Notes under the pieces: model-generated
What the model was told of the DNA's origin: nothing
What the model saw: the letters and a program-made list of their open reading frames with translations, nothing else
Databases searched by the model: none
Part shown: positions 54,771-64,000 of the stretch, piece after piece
How the letters are laid out: each line of letters starts with the position of its first letter
Position numbering within the stretch: position 1 is the stretch's first letter
Made by a program: the position numbers and the translations under genes
Assembly: GCF_900005765.1 (NCBI RefSeq)
Contig: NC_041687.1
Coordinates: 1,240,001-1,304,000, forward strand
Length of the DNA stretch: 64,000 nt
Source of the DNA: Plasmodium relictum
Lineage: Eukaryota > Apicomplexa > Aconoidasida > Haemosporida > Plasmodiidae
Direction: 5' to 3'

Positions 54771-57236
54771 ATGGGGGCTTATTTATCATCACCAAAAACA
54801 AATAAAGAATCTTGTGATGGGGGAAATTTAGAAGTAGACCCAAGTAGATTTGGGTTATCATGTATGCAAGGTTGGAGAAAAAATATGGAGGATAGTCATA
54901 TTTGCTATAATAATTTAAAATTGAAAGAAATAGAAGAAGATATTTCTATATACGGAGTATTTGATGGGCATGGTGGACCAAACGTATCAAAATGGATTTC
55001 TTATAATTTTCGTAGAATTTTTTTAAAATGTATAAAAGAGGCAAATGAAGAATTGATAAAAAAGAATTTGGATAAATCAAAAAATTATAAACTAAAACTT
55101 ATTAAACTAACTCTTGAAAAAACTTTTTTAAAACTTGACGAAGAAATGTTATTAACAGAAAATCAAGAAAAGTTAAAAAAATATAGTGTTCCTACTCAAG
55201 AAAATGAAGAAGAGTCAGATACAAGAGAAAATTACATATATTCCATTTTAAATGATATCATGTCAAAAAATATTAGTATTAAAGCTATTGAAAGAGATGG
55301 AAAGAGATGCTTACAAGTTGTTTATAATAAAGATGGGAACCCTGTAGGAGAGGAAGGGAATACGGATCCCTCTTCTTTATCATCTTGTGAAGAAAACAAT
55401 CTTTCCGAAGATAATAATAAATCAGCACAATTATTTGACAATTTAGATCAAGAATTAAGAGATGAAAAGTATGATGAAGTAGATAATAAGGAGAATGAAA
55501 AGGAAAATAAAAAAAATGAAGATAATGATATGATAAAGAAAGATGATGCAAATTCTGATGCTATAACTACAAATGATAATGGTGGAAGAATGAAAGAAGA
55601 AAAAGAAGAGGAAACAAATAAGGATACTAAAGAAAATAAAAATTCAGAAGAAAATAAAGAAGATATACATAATAGTAAAATAAATGGAGAAAACAAAGAT
55701 AAAGAAATAAAATTATCCAACATGGTAAAAGTAGAAGAAAATACAGATAATAATAATGGGGTATCGAATTTAAATGAGGAAAAAAATGTAATACTACCAA
55801 CAGGAACAAATGAAGAAAATAAAAATAAACTAATAGATGATAATAAAGAAAATTATGATTGTATGGATAATGAGGAAACTAATTCAATAAATACAAAAAG
55901 ATTAAAAAAGGATATAGGTAGTGATTATTCTAATAATGAAAAGGATAATAAAGAGGAAGAAAAATCAAAAAATAAAGAAAATGATAAAATAGAATTGGGA
56001 AAATCAGAATTAACATATGATAATTTGAAATGTATGGAGGAATCTTCAGAAGTAAAAAGTTATCTCAATGAAATTGATAATAATAATAATAACAATAACA
56101 CAAATGGAAATATAAGTTATGAAGAAAATTTAACAAAGCTATATGAAAGAAGTAGTAGTAGTAGTGATGAAGGAATATATGATGAAGCAGTAACAAATGT
56201 GATTGATAATAACATAAGTAACAGTACTGATAATAATAACGAAGGAGAAGATTGCAATGGAATATACTCTTCTGAAGAGCTACGTTTATTTGAAAACTAT
56301 TATTCAAATGATTATGAAGATAATATAGCTTATAGTTGTGGATCAACCGCCTTAGTAGCAGTTATATTAAAGGGATATTTAATTGTAGCTAATGCAGGGG
56401 ATTCAAGAGCAATAGTTTGCTTTAATGGGAATTCGTTAGGTATGTCCACTGATCACAAACCACATTTGCAATCAGAAGAAGCGAGAATTAAAAAGGCTGG
56501 TGGCTATATAGCTAATGGAAGAGTAGATGGAAATTTAAATTTAACTAGAGCTATTGGAGATTTGCATTATAAAAGAGATCCTTTCTTACCTCAAAAGGAT
56601 CAAAAAATTTCAGCTTTCCCTGAAATTACCTGTGTTACTTTAACTCCTGAAGATGAATTTTTATTTCTTGCATGTGATGGAATTTGGGATTGCAAAGAAG
56701 GACAAGATATTGTTTGTTTTGTTAAAACAAGACTAGAAAAATTTGAGGAAATTCCCGATGATGCTGTTGTTGATAATGGGGATAATAATGAAAATACTGA
56801 TAATAGTTCTAATGAAAATGGAAAAGTGAAGGATACTGAAAATAATTTAAATAAAGATGAAAATTCAAATAATCAAAAAAGTGAACAAGATGATGAAACG
56901 CAGATTAAAAATTTAAATGATGACACTGATAAGGATAAAAATAATAATATATTATATCAAGATGAAAATAAAAATGACATATCTCAGGAAGAAAATAAGA
57001 ATGAAAATGAAGAAGATAAATATGATTCTGCACCAGTTATAGAAAGAAAAAAATTTGAAAAATTTAACAAATTATCACAAATATGTGAAGAATTGTGTGA
57101 TGAATGTTTATCTAACAACTATAAAGAAAATGATGGCATTGGCTGTGATAATATGACTTGCTTATTAGTTCAATATAATCCACTTTATAAAATGCAAACA
57201 GAAAAGAAATTTTTAAACATTGATGAAATTGAATAA
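54771..57236 (+). CDS. PPM2: Protein phosphatase 2C (PPM2), N-myristoylation motif
   Basis: An 821-residue Mg/Mn-dependent Ser/Thr phosphatase of the PPM family. The start MGAYLSSPK fits the N-myristoylation consensus (Gly2, Ser6), predicting membrane attachment. Catalytic motifs: MED (residues 39-41), FDGHGG (D65, G66), CGSTALVAV (523-531), NAGDSR (D544), TRAIGD (D597), ACDGIWD (D636) and DNMTC (D793). The metal-ligand Asp residues are all present. A roughly 370-residue acidic Asn/Glu/Lys insertion (about 150-515) separates DGHGG from CGSTA. A second insertion of about 95 residues (660-755) lies before the last strand. P. falciparum PP2C of this locus was reported to act on elongation factor 1-beta, and P. 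berghei PPM2 affects sexual development. It lies head-to-head with GCalpha and tail-to-tail with CTNNBL1. Single coding exon. Confidence 0.95.
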   Translation: MGAYLSSPKTNKESCDGGNLEVDPSRFGLSCMQGWRKNMEDSHICYNNLKLKEIEEDISIYGVFDGHGGPNVSKWISYNFRRIFLKCIKEANEELIKKNLDKSKNYKLKLIKLTLEKTFLKLDEEMLLTENQEKLKKYSVPTQENEEESDTRENYIYSILNDIMSKNISIKAIERDGKRCLQVVYNKDGNPVGEEGNTDPSSLSSCEENNLSEDNNKSAQLFDNLDQELRDEKYDEVDNKENEKENKKNEDNDMIKKDDANSDAITTNDNGGRMKEEKEEETNKDTKENKNSEENKEDIHNSKINGENKDKEIKLSNMVKVEENTDNNNGVSNLNEEKNVILPTGTNEENKNKLIDDNKENYDCMDNEETNSINTKRLKKDIGSDYSNNEKDNKEEEKSKNKENDKIELGKSELTYDNLKCMEESSEVKSYLNEIDNNNNNNNTNGNISYEENLTKLYERSSSSSDEGIYDEAVTNVIDNNISNSTDNNNEGEDCNGIYSSEELRLFENYYSNDYEDNIAYSCGSTALVAVILKGYLIVANAGDSRAIVCFNGNSLGMSTDHKPHLQSEEARIKKAGGYIANGRVDGNLNLTRAIGDLHYKRDPFLPQKDQKISAFPEITCVTLTPEDEFLFLACDGIWDCKEGQDIVCFVKTRLEKFEEIPDDAVVDNGDNNENTDNSSNENGKVKDTENNLNKDENSNNQKSEQDDETQIKNLNDDTDKDKNNNILYQDENKNDISQEENKNENEEDKYDSAPVIERKKFEKFNKLSQICEELCDECLSNNYKENDGIGCDNMTCLLVQYNPLYKMQTEKKFLNIDEIE

Positions 57237-58019
57237 TGGAGAGAAGAATATAATAACAAATACTAAAAACAACTATTTAAATATATATATTATAAAAAAA
57301 AAATATATATATAATTATTGGTATTATTACATAATAGAAATAATATTTGTTAAATTATTTAGTTTAAAACAAGAGGAAAAAAAGATATTTAATAATGTTT
57401 TATATATATATACATATATATATTTACTTAATTTTTTTCATTTATATTAAAATTTTTATAAATTATATATAAAAATAATATAAACAGTATTTAAAAATAA
57501 AAATCTAAAAGTACAGTTCATATGAATGAATTGACTTTTTATTTTAAATATATGTATGTTTTATTATCCTTTATTTTTACTTTATCTCATTATATTTTAT
57601 TTTATCATATTTTTTTTTTTTTTGAAGGTACTTTTTTATGTCATATTATTTATGATATCTATATAATATGTTTTTACATTTAATGCATAAACAAAAAAAA
57701 AAAAAAAAAAGAAATTATATAAACATTTTACTTTATCATTTTATTTAATTGTCAATTATATATTAAAACCTTTAATTTAACTTTTATTTTCATTTTTATT
57801 CTCTTTTTTTTTTTTTTTTCTTAAAAAAAAAAGAAAATGTTTTATATATTATTCTGCATTAATTACAACTAAACCAACCATATATAAAGAAAATTATCTA
57901 AAAAATTTTACACTTTATATAAAATATGTAAAATATTTAATTTATAATATATCAATTTACATTTAACTGAAAAATAACAAAAATAAATTCATAACGTCAT
58001 ACACACTATATGATATCCG
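57237..58019. other. Convergent 3' spacer, 0.78 kb
   Basis: Holds the 3' UTRs of PPM2 and CTNNBL1. It contains poly-T and poly-A runs and a T-run/A-run inverted pair near 57806-57832 that could form a weak hairpin. No gene is seen; the frame at 57220-57450 is not coding. Confidence 0.65.
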
Positions 58020-60016
58020 TTAGACAAATAAATTCGATTCTTTTGATGATTTTAAGAAAAATGTTAACATTTTTCTTAACTTTTCTTTTAATTCATCATC
58101 ATCTAAACAATCAAGGAAATCTGAAAAAAAAAAAAAAAACATAAAATGAAATGAAAAAAAAAATACTAAAAATAAATACACTTCTTAAAAGAGTAAAATA
58201 TATGTAAACGGCGACATTTAAGCTACGTATAAAAAAAAAAAAATTATATAAATCTCATATATATAAAAAAATATATGTGGCTATAAAAAACAAAAAAATA
58301 ATATTAAAATGAAATATCTTTGTTCTTGAAAAAAGAGTTATATATATATATATAGTTACCTAGTATATTTTCATATAAAGATTGTATATTTACATTTCTA
58401 GTATACAAATGAATAAGTATATTATTACAAATATATGAATTGTTCATAAAAAAAAGTGCTATTATAATTACATCAATTAAATGATATATCAAATATCCTT
58501 TATCACATAATTCCATATATTCAAGATTTTTTCTGCAATCATCATCAATTTGAATATTCATTTTTTTTAAGTTCTCATTTACTAATAAATTTTTTTTTTT
58601 TTTTTCATTTGTTATAATATCACTATATTTTTGTCTTAATTCTAACAAACGAATAATTTTTTCACATTTTTTTTCACCAAATTTATTAAGAACTCTGCTA
58701 AGATATGTACTTGTGCAATATAAAGTTAAATTAGATATAATTGTAATTATATTTTCTTCAAACTCAAATAAGTTAATTTTATTTTTTTTTATATTTCTTA
58801 ACATAAATAAACAAAACAAATATTTCAAACCATTTAATTCTATGAATTTGTTACATGAATCTTTATCATTAAGTACAAGTGCAAAGATTTTTAAAGCAGG
58901 AAAACATAAAAATTTCCTTTCACTTAATAACTTTAACATTAATTCTAATCCTATAGTACTTTCAAAAACCTTTTTATTCTTATTTAAAAGTAACAAGTTC
59001 CCTAATGCTTGAAAACAATTAAGCAAAATTTCTTTTTTATGTAAGTTTGAAGGATCTTTTTCTTTATATTTAGAAATATATTTTAAAAGTGAATTAAAGA
59101 TTGTAACAGAATAATAAAAATCATCGTAAACATTTTGAGCAAATTGATTTATTCTTAAAATAAGAAGCACTAAAATTTCACTAGCATATAAGGAATTAGA
59201 ATCTTCACTTTTTATCTCAGTACTAATTCTTTTTAATAAAAAAAATAATAATTTTGAATTGGTTAACAAATCATTTTGTAGATTATTTTCTAATTCAAAA
59301 ATGTTTTCAAATATATTAAAAATAGAAGACATAGCGTTATAATATTCTTCACTTTCTTCTTCATTTATTTTTTCTAAAACATTTATAATAAAATGATTTA
59401 ATTTTTTTTTGTTTAAATATTCGATCATTGCATCACACACTTCTTTTTCTAGTTCATATACATTTGATGGGTTAGTTATTTCTTTAATAATTTCAATAAC
59501 TTCAATAACAATGTCAGTATTCTGATGATTTAATAAATCAATTATATCTTCAAAAATACCTGAATCTATCATACTTTTGTATAAATTTGTGCATACACTT
59601 AAATTTTTTGTATTTACTAGTATTTCATCTAAATCAACTTCACTATTTACCCATTTCTCAGGATTATCTGGATATTCAATTCTGTCCTGTTCATTTTTTT
59701 TTTTTTTTTTTTTTAAAACACCTGCTAATTTTTTTATATTACTTTCATCAATACATTCAACCTAAAATAAAAAAAAAAAATAAGTGGATATTAAAATGTA
59801 TCCAAATAAAAATAATACACATAAAAAAAATAGAAGAGAAAACATATAAATACATAGTAAAAGTAATATTAAAATATTTTCATATTATTCTTTCTTCAAA
59901 ATTTTATAGATATTTTTATAAAATTTTTAAAATAAATGAATTCAATTTCTAACATTCTCAGCTTGTTTTAGTATTTCCTCTATGTCAATCTCTTCATCAC
60001 TGTATTCCATATTCAT
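58020..60016 (-). CDS. CTNNBL1: Beta-catenin-like protein 1 (CTNNBL1), three exons
   Basis: An armadillo-like protein of the spliceosome (PRP19/CDC5L-associated in animals). Exon 1 is 60016-59954 (MNMEYSDEEIDIEEILKQAE plus N), exon 2 is 59761-58360 and exon 3 is 58120-58020, joined in phase 0 and then phase 1, for 521 residues. Family-diagnostic sequence appears early in exon 2: RIEYPDNPEKWVNSEVDLDE. The armadillo-like helices follow: LLNHQNTDIVIEVIEIIKEI, then LLNCFQALGNLLLLNKNKKV and FPALKIFALVLNDKDSCNKF. The helix LNKFGEKKCEKIIRLLELR matches the human protein's LNKFTEN region. Exon 3 supplies the C-terminal helix (ELKEKLRKMLTFFLK). Exon 2 of the mRNA holds a run of 21 A (59714-59694) coding Lys6. 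The exon 1 donor is GTTAGA and the exon 2 donor GTAACT. Length is close to human (563). Confidence 0.93.
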
Positions 60017-60887
60017 AAATTACATATTATTTAAAAAAAAAATAAAAAAAAAAATAAAAGGTCATAAAATGCTAAAAATATAATTGAAAAGCTGATAAAA
60101 TTAGTAACTATAAATTCATCTTGTTTACAAAAATATCTTGATATAAAACCAAAAAAAAAAATATTATCAAAATATTTAAAAGATTAACAATATTAATTTA
60201 AAATAAAAAAAAAAATAAATTCCAAATTTTTTACGTAAATAAAAATTTACATTTTTTTTTATATACTATAATTTTGTAACATATTAACTTTATTATATAA
60301 ATTTGTAAGTATTTAGAAATATTATTATTTAAAAAAATATAAGCATCCTTCATAAAAGTACATGGTTTGGATAGATAGAACTGCCATTTTCATGATTTCT
60401 AATTTAATTTTTTTTAAAAAATTTATAATAAAAAATAAGTTATAAAATTTTAAATGAAAAAGAGTTAATAACACTATAAAAAAAAAAAAAATTACATTAT
60501 TATTTAATAAAATATAAAATCATTCGTGTAAAATAAGATTTATAAATACAATAAACATTTATGATATGGTAAAATTAAATTAAGATCAATTATTGAAAAT
60601 AAAACATATCATTATAAAAATAATAAGCATAATAATTCAGTACTTTCAAAAATGAAATCGGGAAATATATACAAAAAAAGGGAAAAAAAGAGAAAAAAAC
60701 ATTAAAATTAATTAAAATTTTTTTAACTTAAAAGGAAAATATATTAATATACAAAATTAAAATATAATATATATATATATTGTTCTAATCATTGTATTTA
60801 AAATAAAGATAAAATTAAAATAATAAAAGCATAAAAATAATTTTATATTATAAAATATGTTAAAAAAAAAAAAATTTTTCTTTTTAA
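60017..60887. other. Intergenic spacer, 0.87 kb
   Basis: Lies between two minus-strand genes; it carries the CTNNBL1 promoter and the 3' UTR of the KIC5-like gene. No feature beyond A/T tracts is seen. Confidence 0.65.
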
Positions 60888-63800
60888 TTACAAAATTTGT
60901 TTAAATAAATTAATTGAGAAACTAATCAATTCATCAGATATAGAAATAAAATATAATTTGACTATACCATTAGAATTATTCTTATTTTTAATAAAATCAC
61001 ATAATAATAGCAAAATGGGATTTTTTTTATCATCAAAATAGTAATTAGTATATAATATAATATAAGAATTGAAATGAAAAATTTTAAATGAATTACGTAA
61101 TTTTAATATACTTATAAATTCATCGAAAGATGTAAAATCCATCATATTATAAAAATATGCTTTATAATAATATTTACCACCGTAATTGTTTTTTATAAAA
61201 TTATTTAAATATAAACTATTCGGTTTAAACAAAAATAAATGAACAAAAGGTAATGATACTTTAAATTTAGTAGTTGTATTATCATTAATCAAACATTCAA
61301 TATTTAAGAATAATGGTAAATTAATTAGATAGCTGCTATTAAAAGATAACTCATATAATAAACATATTTCATTTTTTTTTAAATAAATATAATCATTATC
61401 CCCCGTTATATTATTATTATTGTTGTTGTTTTTTAAATATCTCTTTATTACTGTAATGTTTTCCATTTTATTTTCATTTATATAACCTTTTATATACATT
61501 AAACTATAAAAGATAGATTTTATATATATATTCATATAAATATTTTTGTTATTATCTTCAAAAATATCCAAATAATCTGATTTACCTTTATATATTTTTT
61601 GGTTATATTTATCATTAAAATATATATTTGCGTAAATTTCAACAAATGCATTTTTAAAAATTAATCCTTTTAAATTTTTTATATAAAAATTTCTCAAGAG
61701 TTTTTTATGATAATTTATTTCTTCATGAGATGTAAATTTTGAATTCATTTCTGCGTGTAAATAATTGTCTAAAAACGAAATATTATGTTCTTTTTTTTTA
61801 CATTTATTTATTATTTTTTCCAAATTGCTAAAATAATTTTTTTTATATTTGTTCACTACATAACTATGATCACTTTTGGATAATATTGTTTCTTTGTGAT
61901 TTCCAGGAACTTTCAAAAAATAATTATATTTTTTTTCAAAATTTTTGAAATCACTTAGATAATCATTAGTATTTTTTTTATTTATATCATAAAAACATTC
62001 AGAATCCTTAAAACTTAAATATTTATTTACTTCTTTTTTGTTATCATTTTCTTTTTCCTCTACTTTTTTTTTCCTACTTTTTTCATTTTCTAAGTAAAGA
62101 GAATACTTTTCATTATTTAATTTTTGTTTTTTTTCCATATTTTTAACATTTAAAGAAGTTTTATCACTTATATTAATTTTTTTTTCTAAATCTTTTTTAT
62201 TATTCATATTATGAATAGTTTCGTTTTTTTCAATATTATTATGATACTTATTATTACTGGTTGAATTATATTCATTATATACAACGCTGCTTCTTTTTTT
62301 TTTATAATTATTTATATTTTCTTTTTGAATTTTGTCTTTCATTCCAGTAAAAATATTATTATACTTATCTTTATTAATATCACTATTATAACTAAAATTA
62401 TCTCCTTTTTCATTTAAACTATCATTATCAAAATCCTCAATACATTTATTCATATGATTATTTTCCATTTTATATTTTAATGTATTTTTTCCTATTTTAT
62501 TCTTTTTATCTTTTTTTTTGAAGAGGGATCTTTTTTTACTTTTCTCTTTATAATTTTTAATATTAAATGAAAATGTGCTATATGTAACACTATTTATTCC
62601 ATTGTGACTCGATAAGATTTCATTAAAATTACTATTGCTATCATTTACTATTTTTACATTATTAATATCATTTAAATGAATATTGTTTTCTTTCTCTTCT
62701 TTTTCATTAACCGATGAGTGATCTTCCTCATCGTACTCTCTTTTTATATTCAAATTTGAATTATCAATTTGATCATTATCTAATAGTTTATCATTATCCA
62801 AATTCAATTTGTGTATATAATTACTTATATGTTTTTTTACTTTTTTACTTGAATCACTATTATCATCATTTTTTTCCTTTTTTTTCTTAGAAAACGTAAT
62901 ATTTTTTTTATATTGTTGTATTAAAAATTCATCAGTTAATGCATCATCTAATATTTTATCTTTTGATTTCTTTTCTTTATCAGATGATATTTTATATGAT
63001 ATATCTTCATAAATGTTTGGAAAATTATTTTCATAATCATTTTTATATTCAACTAATGAATTATCACTGTTACAATTATTCTCTTTTTCATAATGTGATT
63101 TAGACAAATCGTCAGAGTATTCTAAACTTAAATTTATGTTTTTTTTATTTTTTAAGCATTTTATGCTATTAAAATTTTCATTGCTATTTTTACATATATC
63201 TTCATTTATTAAATTGTGATTTAAATTAGTTAATAAATCATTATAATTATCTAATTTATATTTAGAAAATTTCATATTCAACTTCTTGAAGTTTAAAAAA
63301 TTAAAAGAATTATCATTGTTACTATAATGAAAATGATGCATATGTTTTAATAAAAACAGTAGATATGACAATAATTTTTCATTTTTAAATTGTGCATTCT
63401 GCAACTGAAATAACAGATTATTTATTTTACTGTTGAGATTATTATTAACTTGACTAGAATTTTCTAATTTTAGTTTATATTCAACAAAACTCGTATTTAA
63501 TTTAGAAATTTTTTGAGATAAATAACTATTCTGTTTTTTATTTTCCTCAGCAATCTTTTCTGCTTCATCTATTTTCTTATTTTCTTTTCGTAACTTTTCT
63601 ATTTTACTATTTTTTTTTTTTATAATTTTTTCAATTGTTTTAATTATTTCTTTTTTCCCATTAATAATTTCTTTTAATTTATTATTAGCTTGGACATAAT
63701 TTTCATTATCCAATTCTAAAAGCATCACAGTTTTATCTAATTCTTCAATTTTTTTTTCATTTTCTTTATTCTTATTTTCATAAAACATTTTTTCTTTATT

Positions 63801-63968
63801 ACAAATATTGTATAATTCTTTGTACAGATTTATATTATTTTCTATAATTACTTCTGTTTCATAATCAAATTCATTATTTTTTAAAACAATATTCATAATT
63901 ACATAAGAATGGTTGTTTGAAACTTCTCCCTCTATTTTATGAAATTCATTTTTTTCTTTTTCGTTCAT
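60888..63968 (-). CDS. KIC5: KIC5-like protein: coiled coil plus adaptin-appendage-like C-terminus
   Basis: A 1026-residue protein from the first in-window ATG. The 32 bases upstream are also open, so the N-terminus could extend past the window edge. Residues about 50-210 form a coiled coil (KKIEELDKTVMLLELDNEN). Residues 230-740 are disordered, Lys/Asn/Ser-rich. The last 280 residues are compact and hydrophobic. Within about 880-1026 the order of blocks matches the platform subdomain of the AP-2 alpha-appendage: LPLFLNIECLIND, KFKVSLPFVHLFLFKPNSL, a helix (FTSFDEFISILKLRN), LLLLCDFIKN and a final strand plus helix (KLYFISI, LISFSINLFKQIL). The locus matches P. falciparum KIC5 (PF3D7_1138700 from memory), a Kelch13-compartment protein. 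Role by inference: endocytic vesicle formation at the cytostome, relevant to haemoglobin uptake and artemisinin response. Alternative: another coiled-coil trafficking factor. Confidence 0.75.
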   Translation of the reverse strand: MNEKEKNEFHKIEGEVSNNHSYVIMNIVLKNNEFDYETEVIIENNINLYKELYNICNKEKMFYENKNKENEKKIEELDKTVMLLELDNENYVQANNKLKEIINGKKEIIKTIEKIIKKKNSKIEKLRKENKKIDEAEKIAEENKKQNSYLSQKISKLNTSFVEYKLKLENSSQVNNNLNSKINNLLFQLQNAQFKNEKLLSYLLFLLKHMHHFHYSNNDNSFNFLNFKKLNMKFSKYKLDNYNDLLTNLNHNLINEDICKNSNENFNSIKCLKNKKNINLSLEYSDDLSKSHYEKENNCNSDNSLVEYKNDYENNFPNIYEDISYKISSDKEKKSKDKILDDALTDEFLIQQYKKNITFSKKKKEKNDDNSDSSKKVKKHISNYIHKLNLDNDKLLDNDQIDNSNLNIKREYDEEDHSSVNEKEEKENNIHLNDINNVKIVNDSNSNFNEILSSHNGINSVTYSTFSFNIKNYKEKSKKRSLFKKKDKKNKIGKNTLKYKMENNHMNKCIEDFDNDSLNEKGDNFSYNSDINKDKYNNIFTGMKDKIQKENINNYKKKRSSVVYNEYNSTSNNKYHNNIEKNETIHNMNNKKDLEKKINISDKTSLNVKNMEKKQKLNNEKYSLYLENEKSRKKKVEEKENDNKKEVNKYLSFKDSECFYDINKKNTNDYLSDFKNFEKKYNYFLKVPGNHKETILSKSDHSYVVNKYKKNYFSNLEKIINKCKKKEHNISFLDNYLHAEMNSKFTSHEEINYHKKLLRNFYIKNLKGLIFKNAFVEIYANIYFNDKYNQKIYKGKSDYLDIFEDNNKNIYMNIYIKSIFYSLMYIKGYINENKMENITVIKRYLKNNNNNNNITGDNDYIYLKKNEICLLYELSFNSSYLINLPLFLNIECLINDNTTTKFKVSLPFVHLFLFKPNSLYLNNFIKNNYGGKYYYKAYFYNMMDFTSFDEFISILKLRNSFKIFHFNSYIILYTNYYFDDKKNPILLLLCDFIKNKNNSNGIVKLYFISISDELISFSINLFKQIL

Positions 63969-64000
63969 TTTATCACTTTTAATTGAAGTATTATTTATGT

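Noticed and set aside
57220-57450. Frame overlapping the PPM2 stop
   Set aside because: Starts inside PPM2 in another frame and runs through TA repeats; a 3' UTR artefact.
1-64000. tRNA, rRNA, snRNA, CRISPR, transposon or telomeric var/rif-type genes
   Set aside because: No cloverleaf-capable G/C blocks, no direct-repeat/spacer array, no reverse transcriptase or transposase motif, and no subtelomeric gene-family signature were seen by eye; a covariance-model scan would be the decisive test for small RNAs.

Overview
The window looks like nuclear DNA of a malaria parasite (Plasmodium). It is extremely A+T-rich, with long homopolymers and (TA)n tracts, Asn/Lys/Glu-rich low-complexity proteins, short T-rich introns and multi-kilobase intergenic spacers. 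The recognisable genes are a P4-ATPase/guanylyl cyclase fusion (GCalpha), an N-myristoylation-type PP2C (PPM2), CTNNBL1, a KIC5-like protein, URM1 and an apicoplast-type S14. As far as I remember, GCalpha, PPM2 and KIC5 are close neighbours on P. falciparum chromosome 11 (near PF3D7_1138400 to PF3D7_1138700). The species cannot be fixed from this window. Composition fits P. falciparum-like or avian-malaria lineages.

Left part (1-12.9 kb, all minus strand): the 5' part of an unrecognised gene running off the left edge; CLPTM1 (multi-pass membrane protein); an RCC1-repeat protein with a mitochondrial-like leader; a two-exon apicoplast-type ribosomal protein S14; and a two-exon coiled-coil protein. 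A short divergent promoter region then leads to an EF-hand protein on the plus strand. A small Tyr-rich two-exon gene follows on the minus strand.

Middle part (19-37 kb): a plus-strand run of an unrecognised two-exon coiled-coil protein, a 3204-residue repeat-rich protein, URM1 and a two-exon four-span membrane protein. It is followed on the minus strand by a TMEM42-like small transporter-fold protein and a tentative small two-exon gene.

Right part (37-64 kb): the 11.4-kb uninterrupted GCalpha gene (minus) faces away from the PP2C gene PPM2 (plus) across a 6.1-kb gene-free region. CTNNBL1 (three exons, minus) converges on PPM2. The KIC5-like protein (minus) reaches the right edge.

Functional themes are cGMP signalling and dephosphorylation (GCalpha, PPM2), endocytosis at the Kelch13 compartment (KIC5-like), organelle translation (S14, possibly the RCC1 protein), tRNA thiolation/urmylation (URM1) and splicing (CTNNBL1). 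No tRNA, rRNA, transposon or CRISPR was seen. Exon joins for S14, the coiled-coil gene, the Tyr-rich gene, the 720-residue protein, the four-span protein and CTNNBL1 were worked out by hand from GT/AG sites and reading-frame phase. All are phase-consistent.
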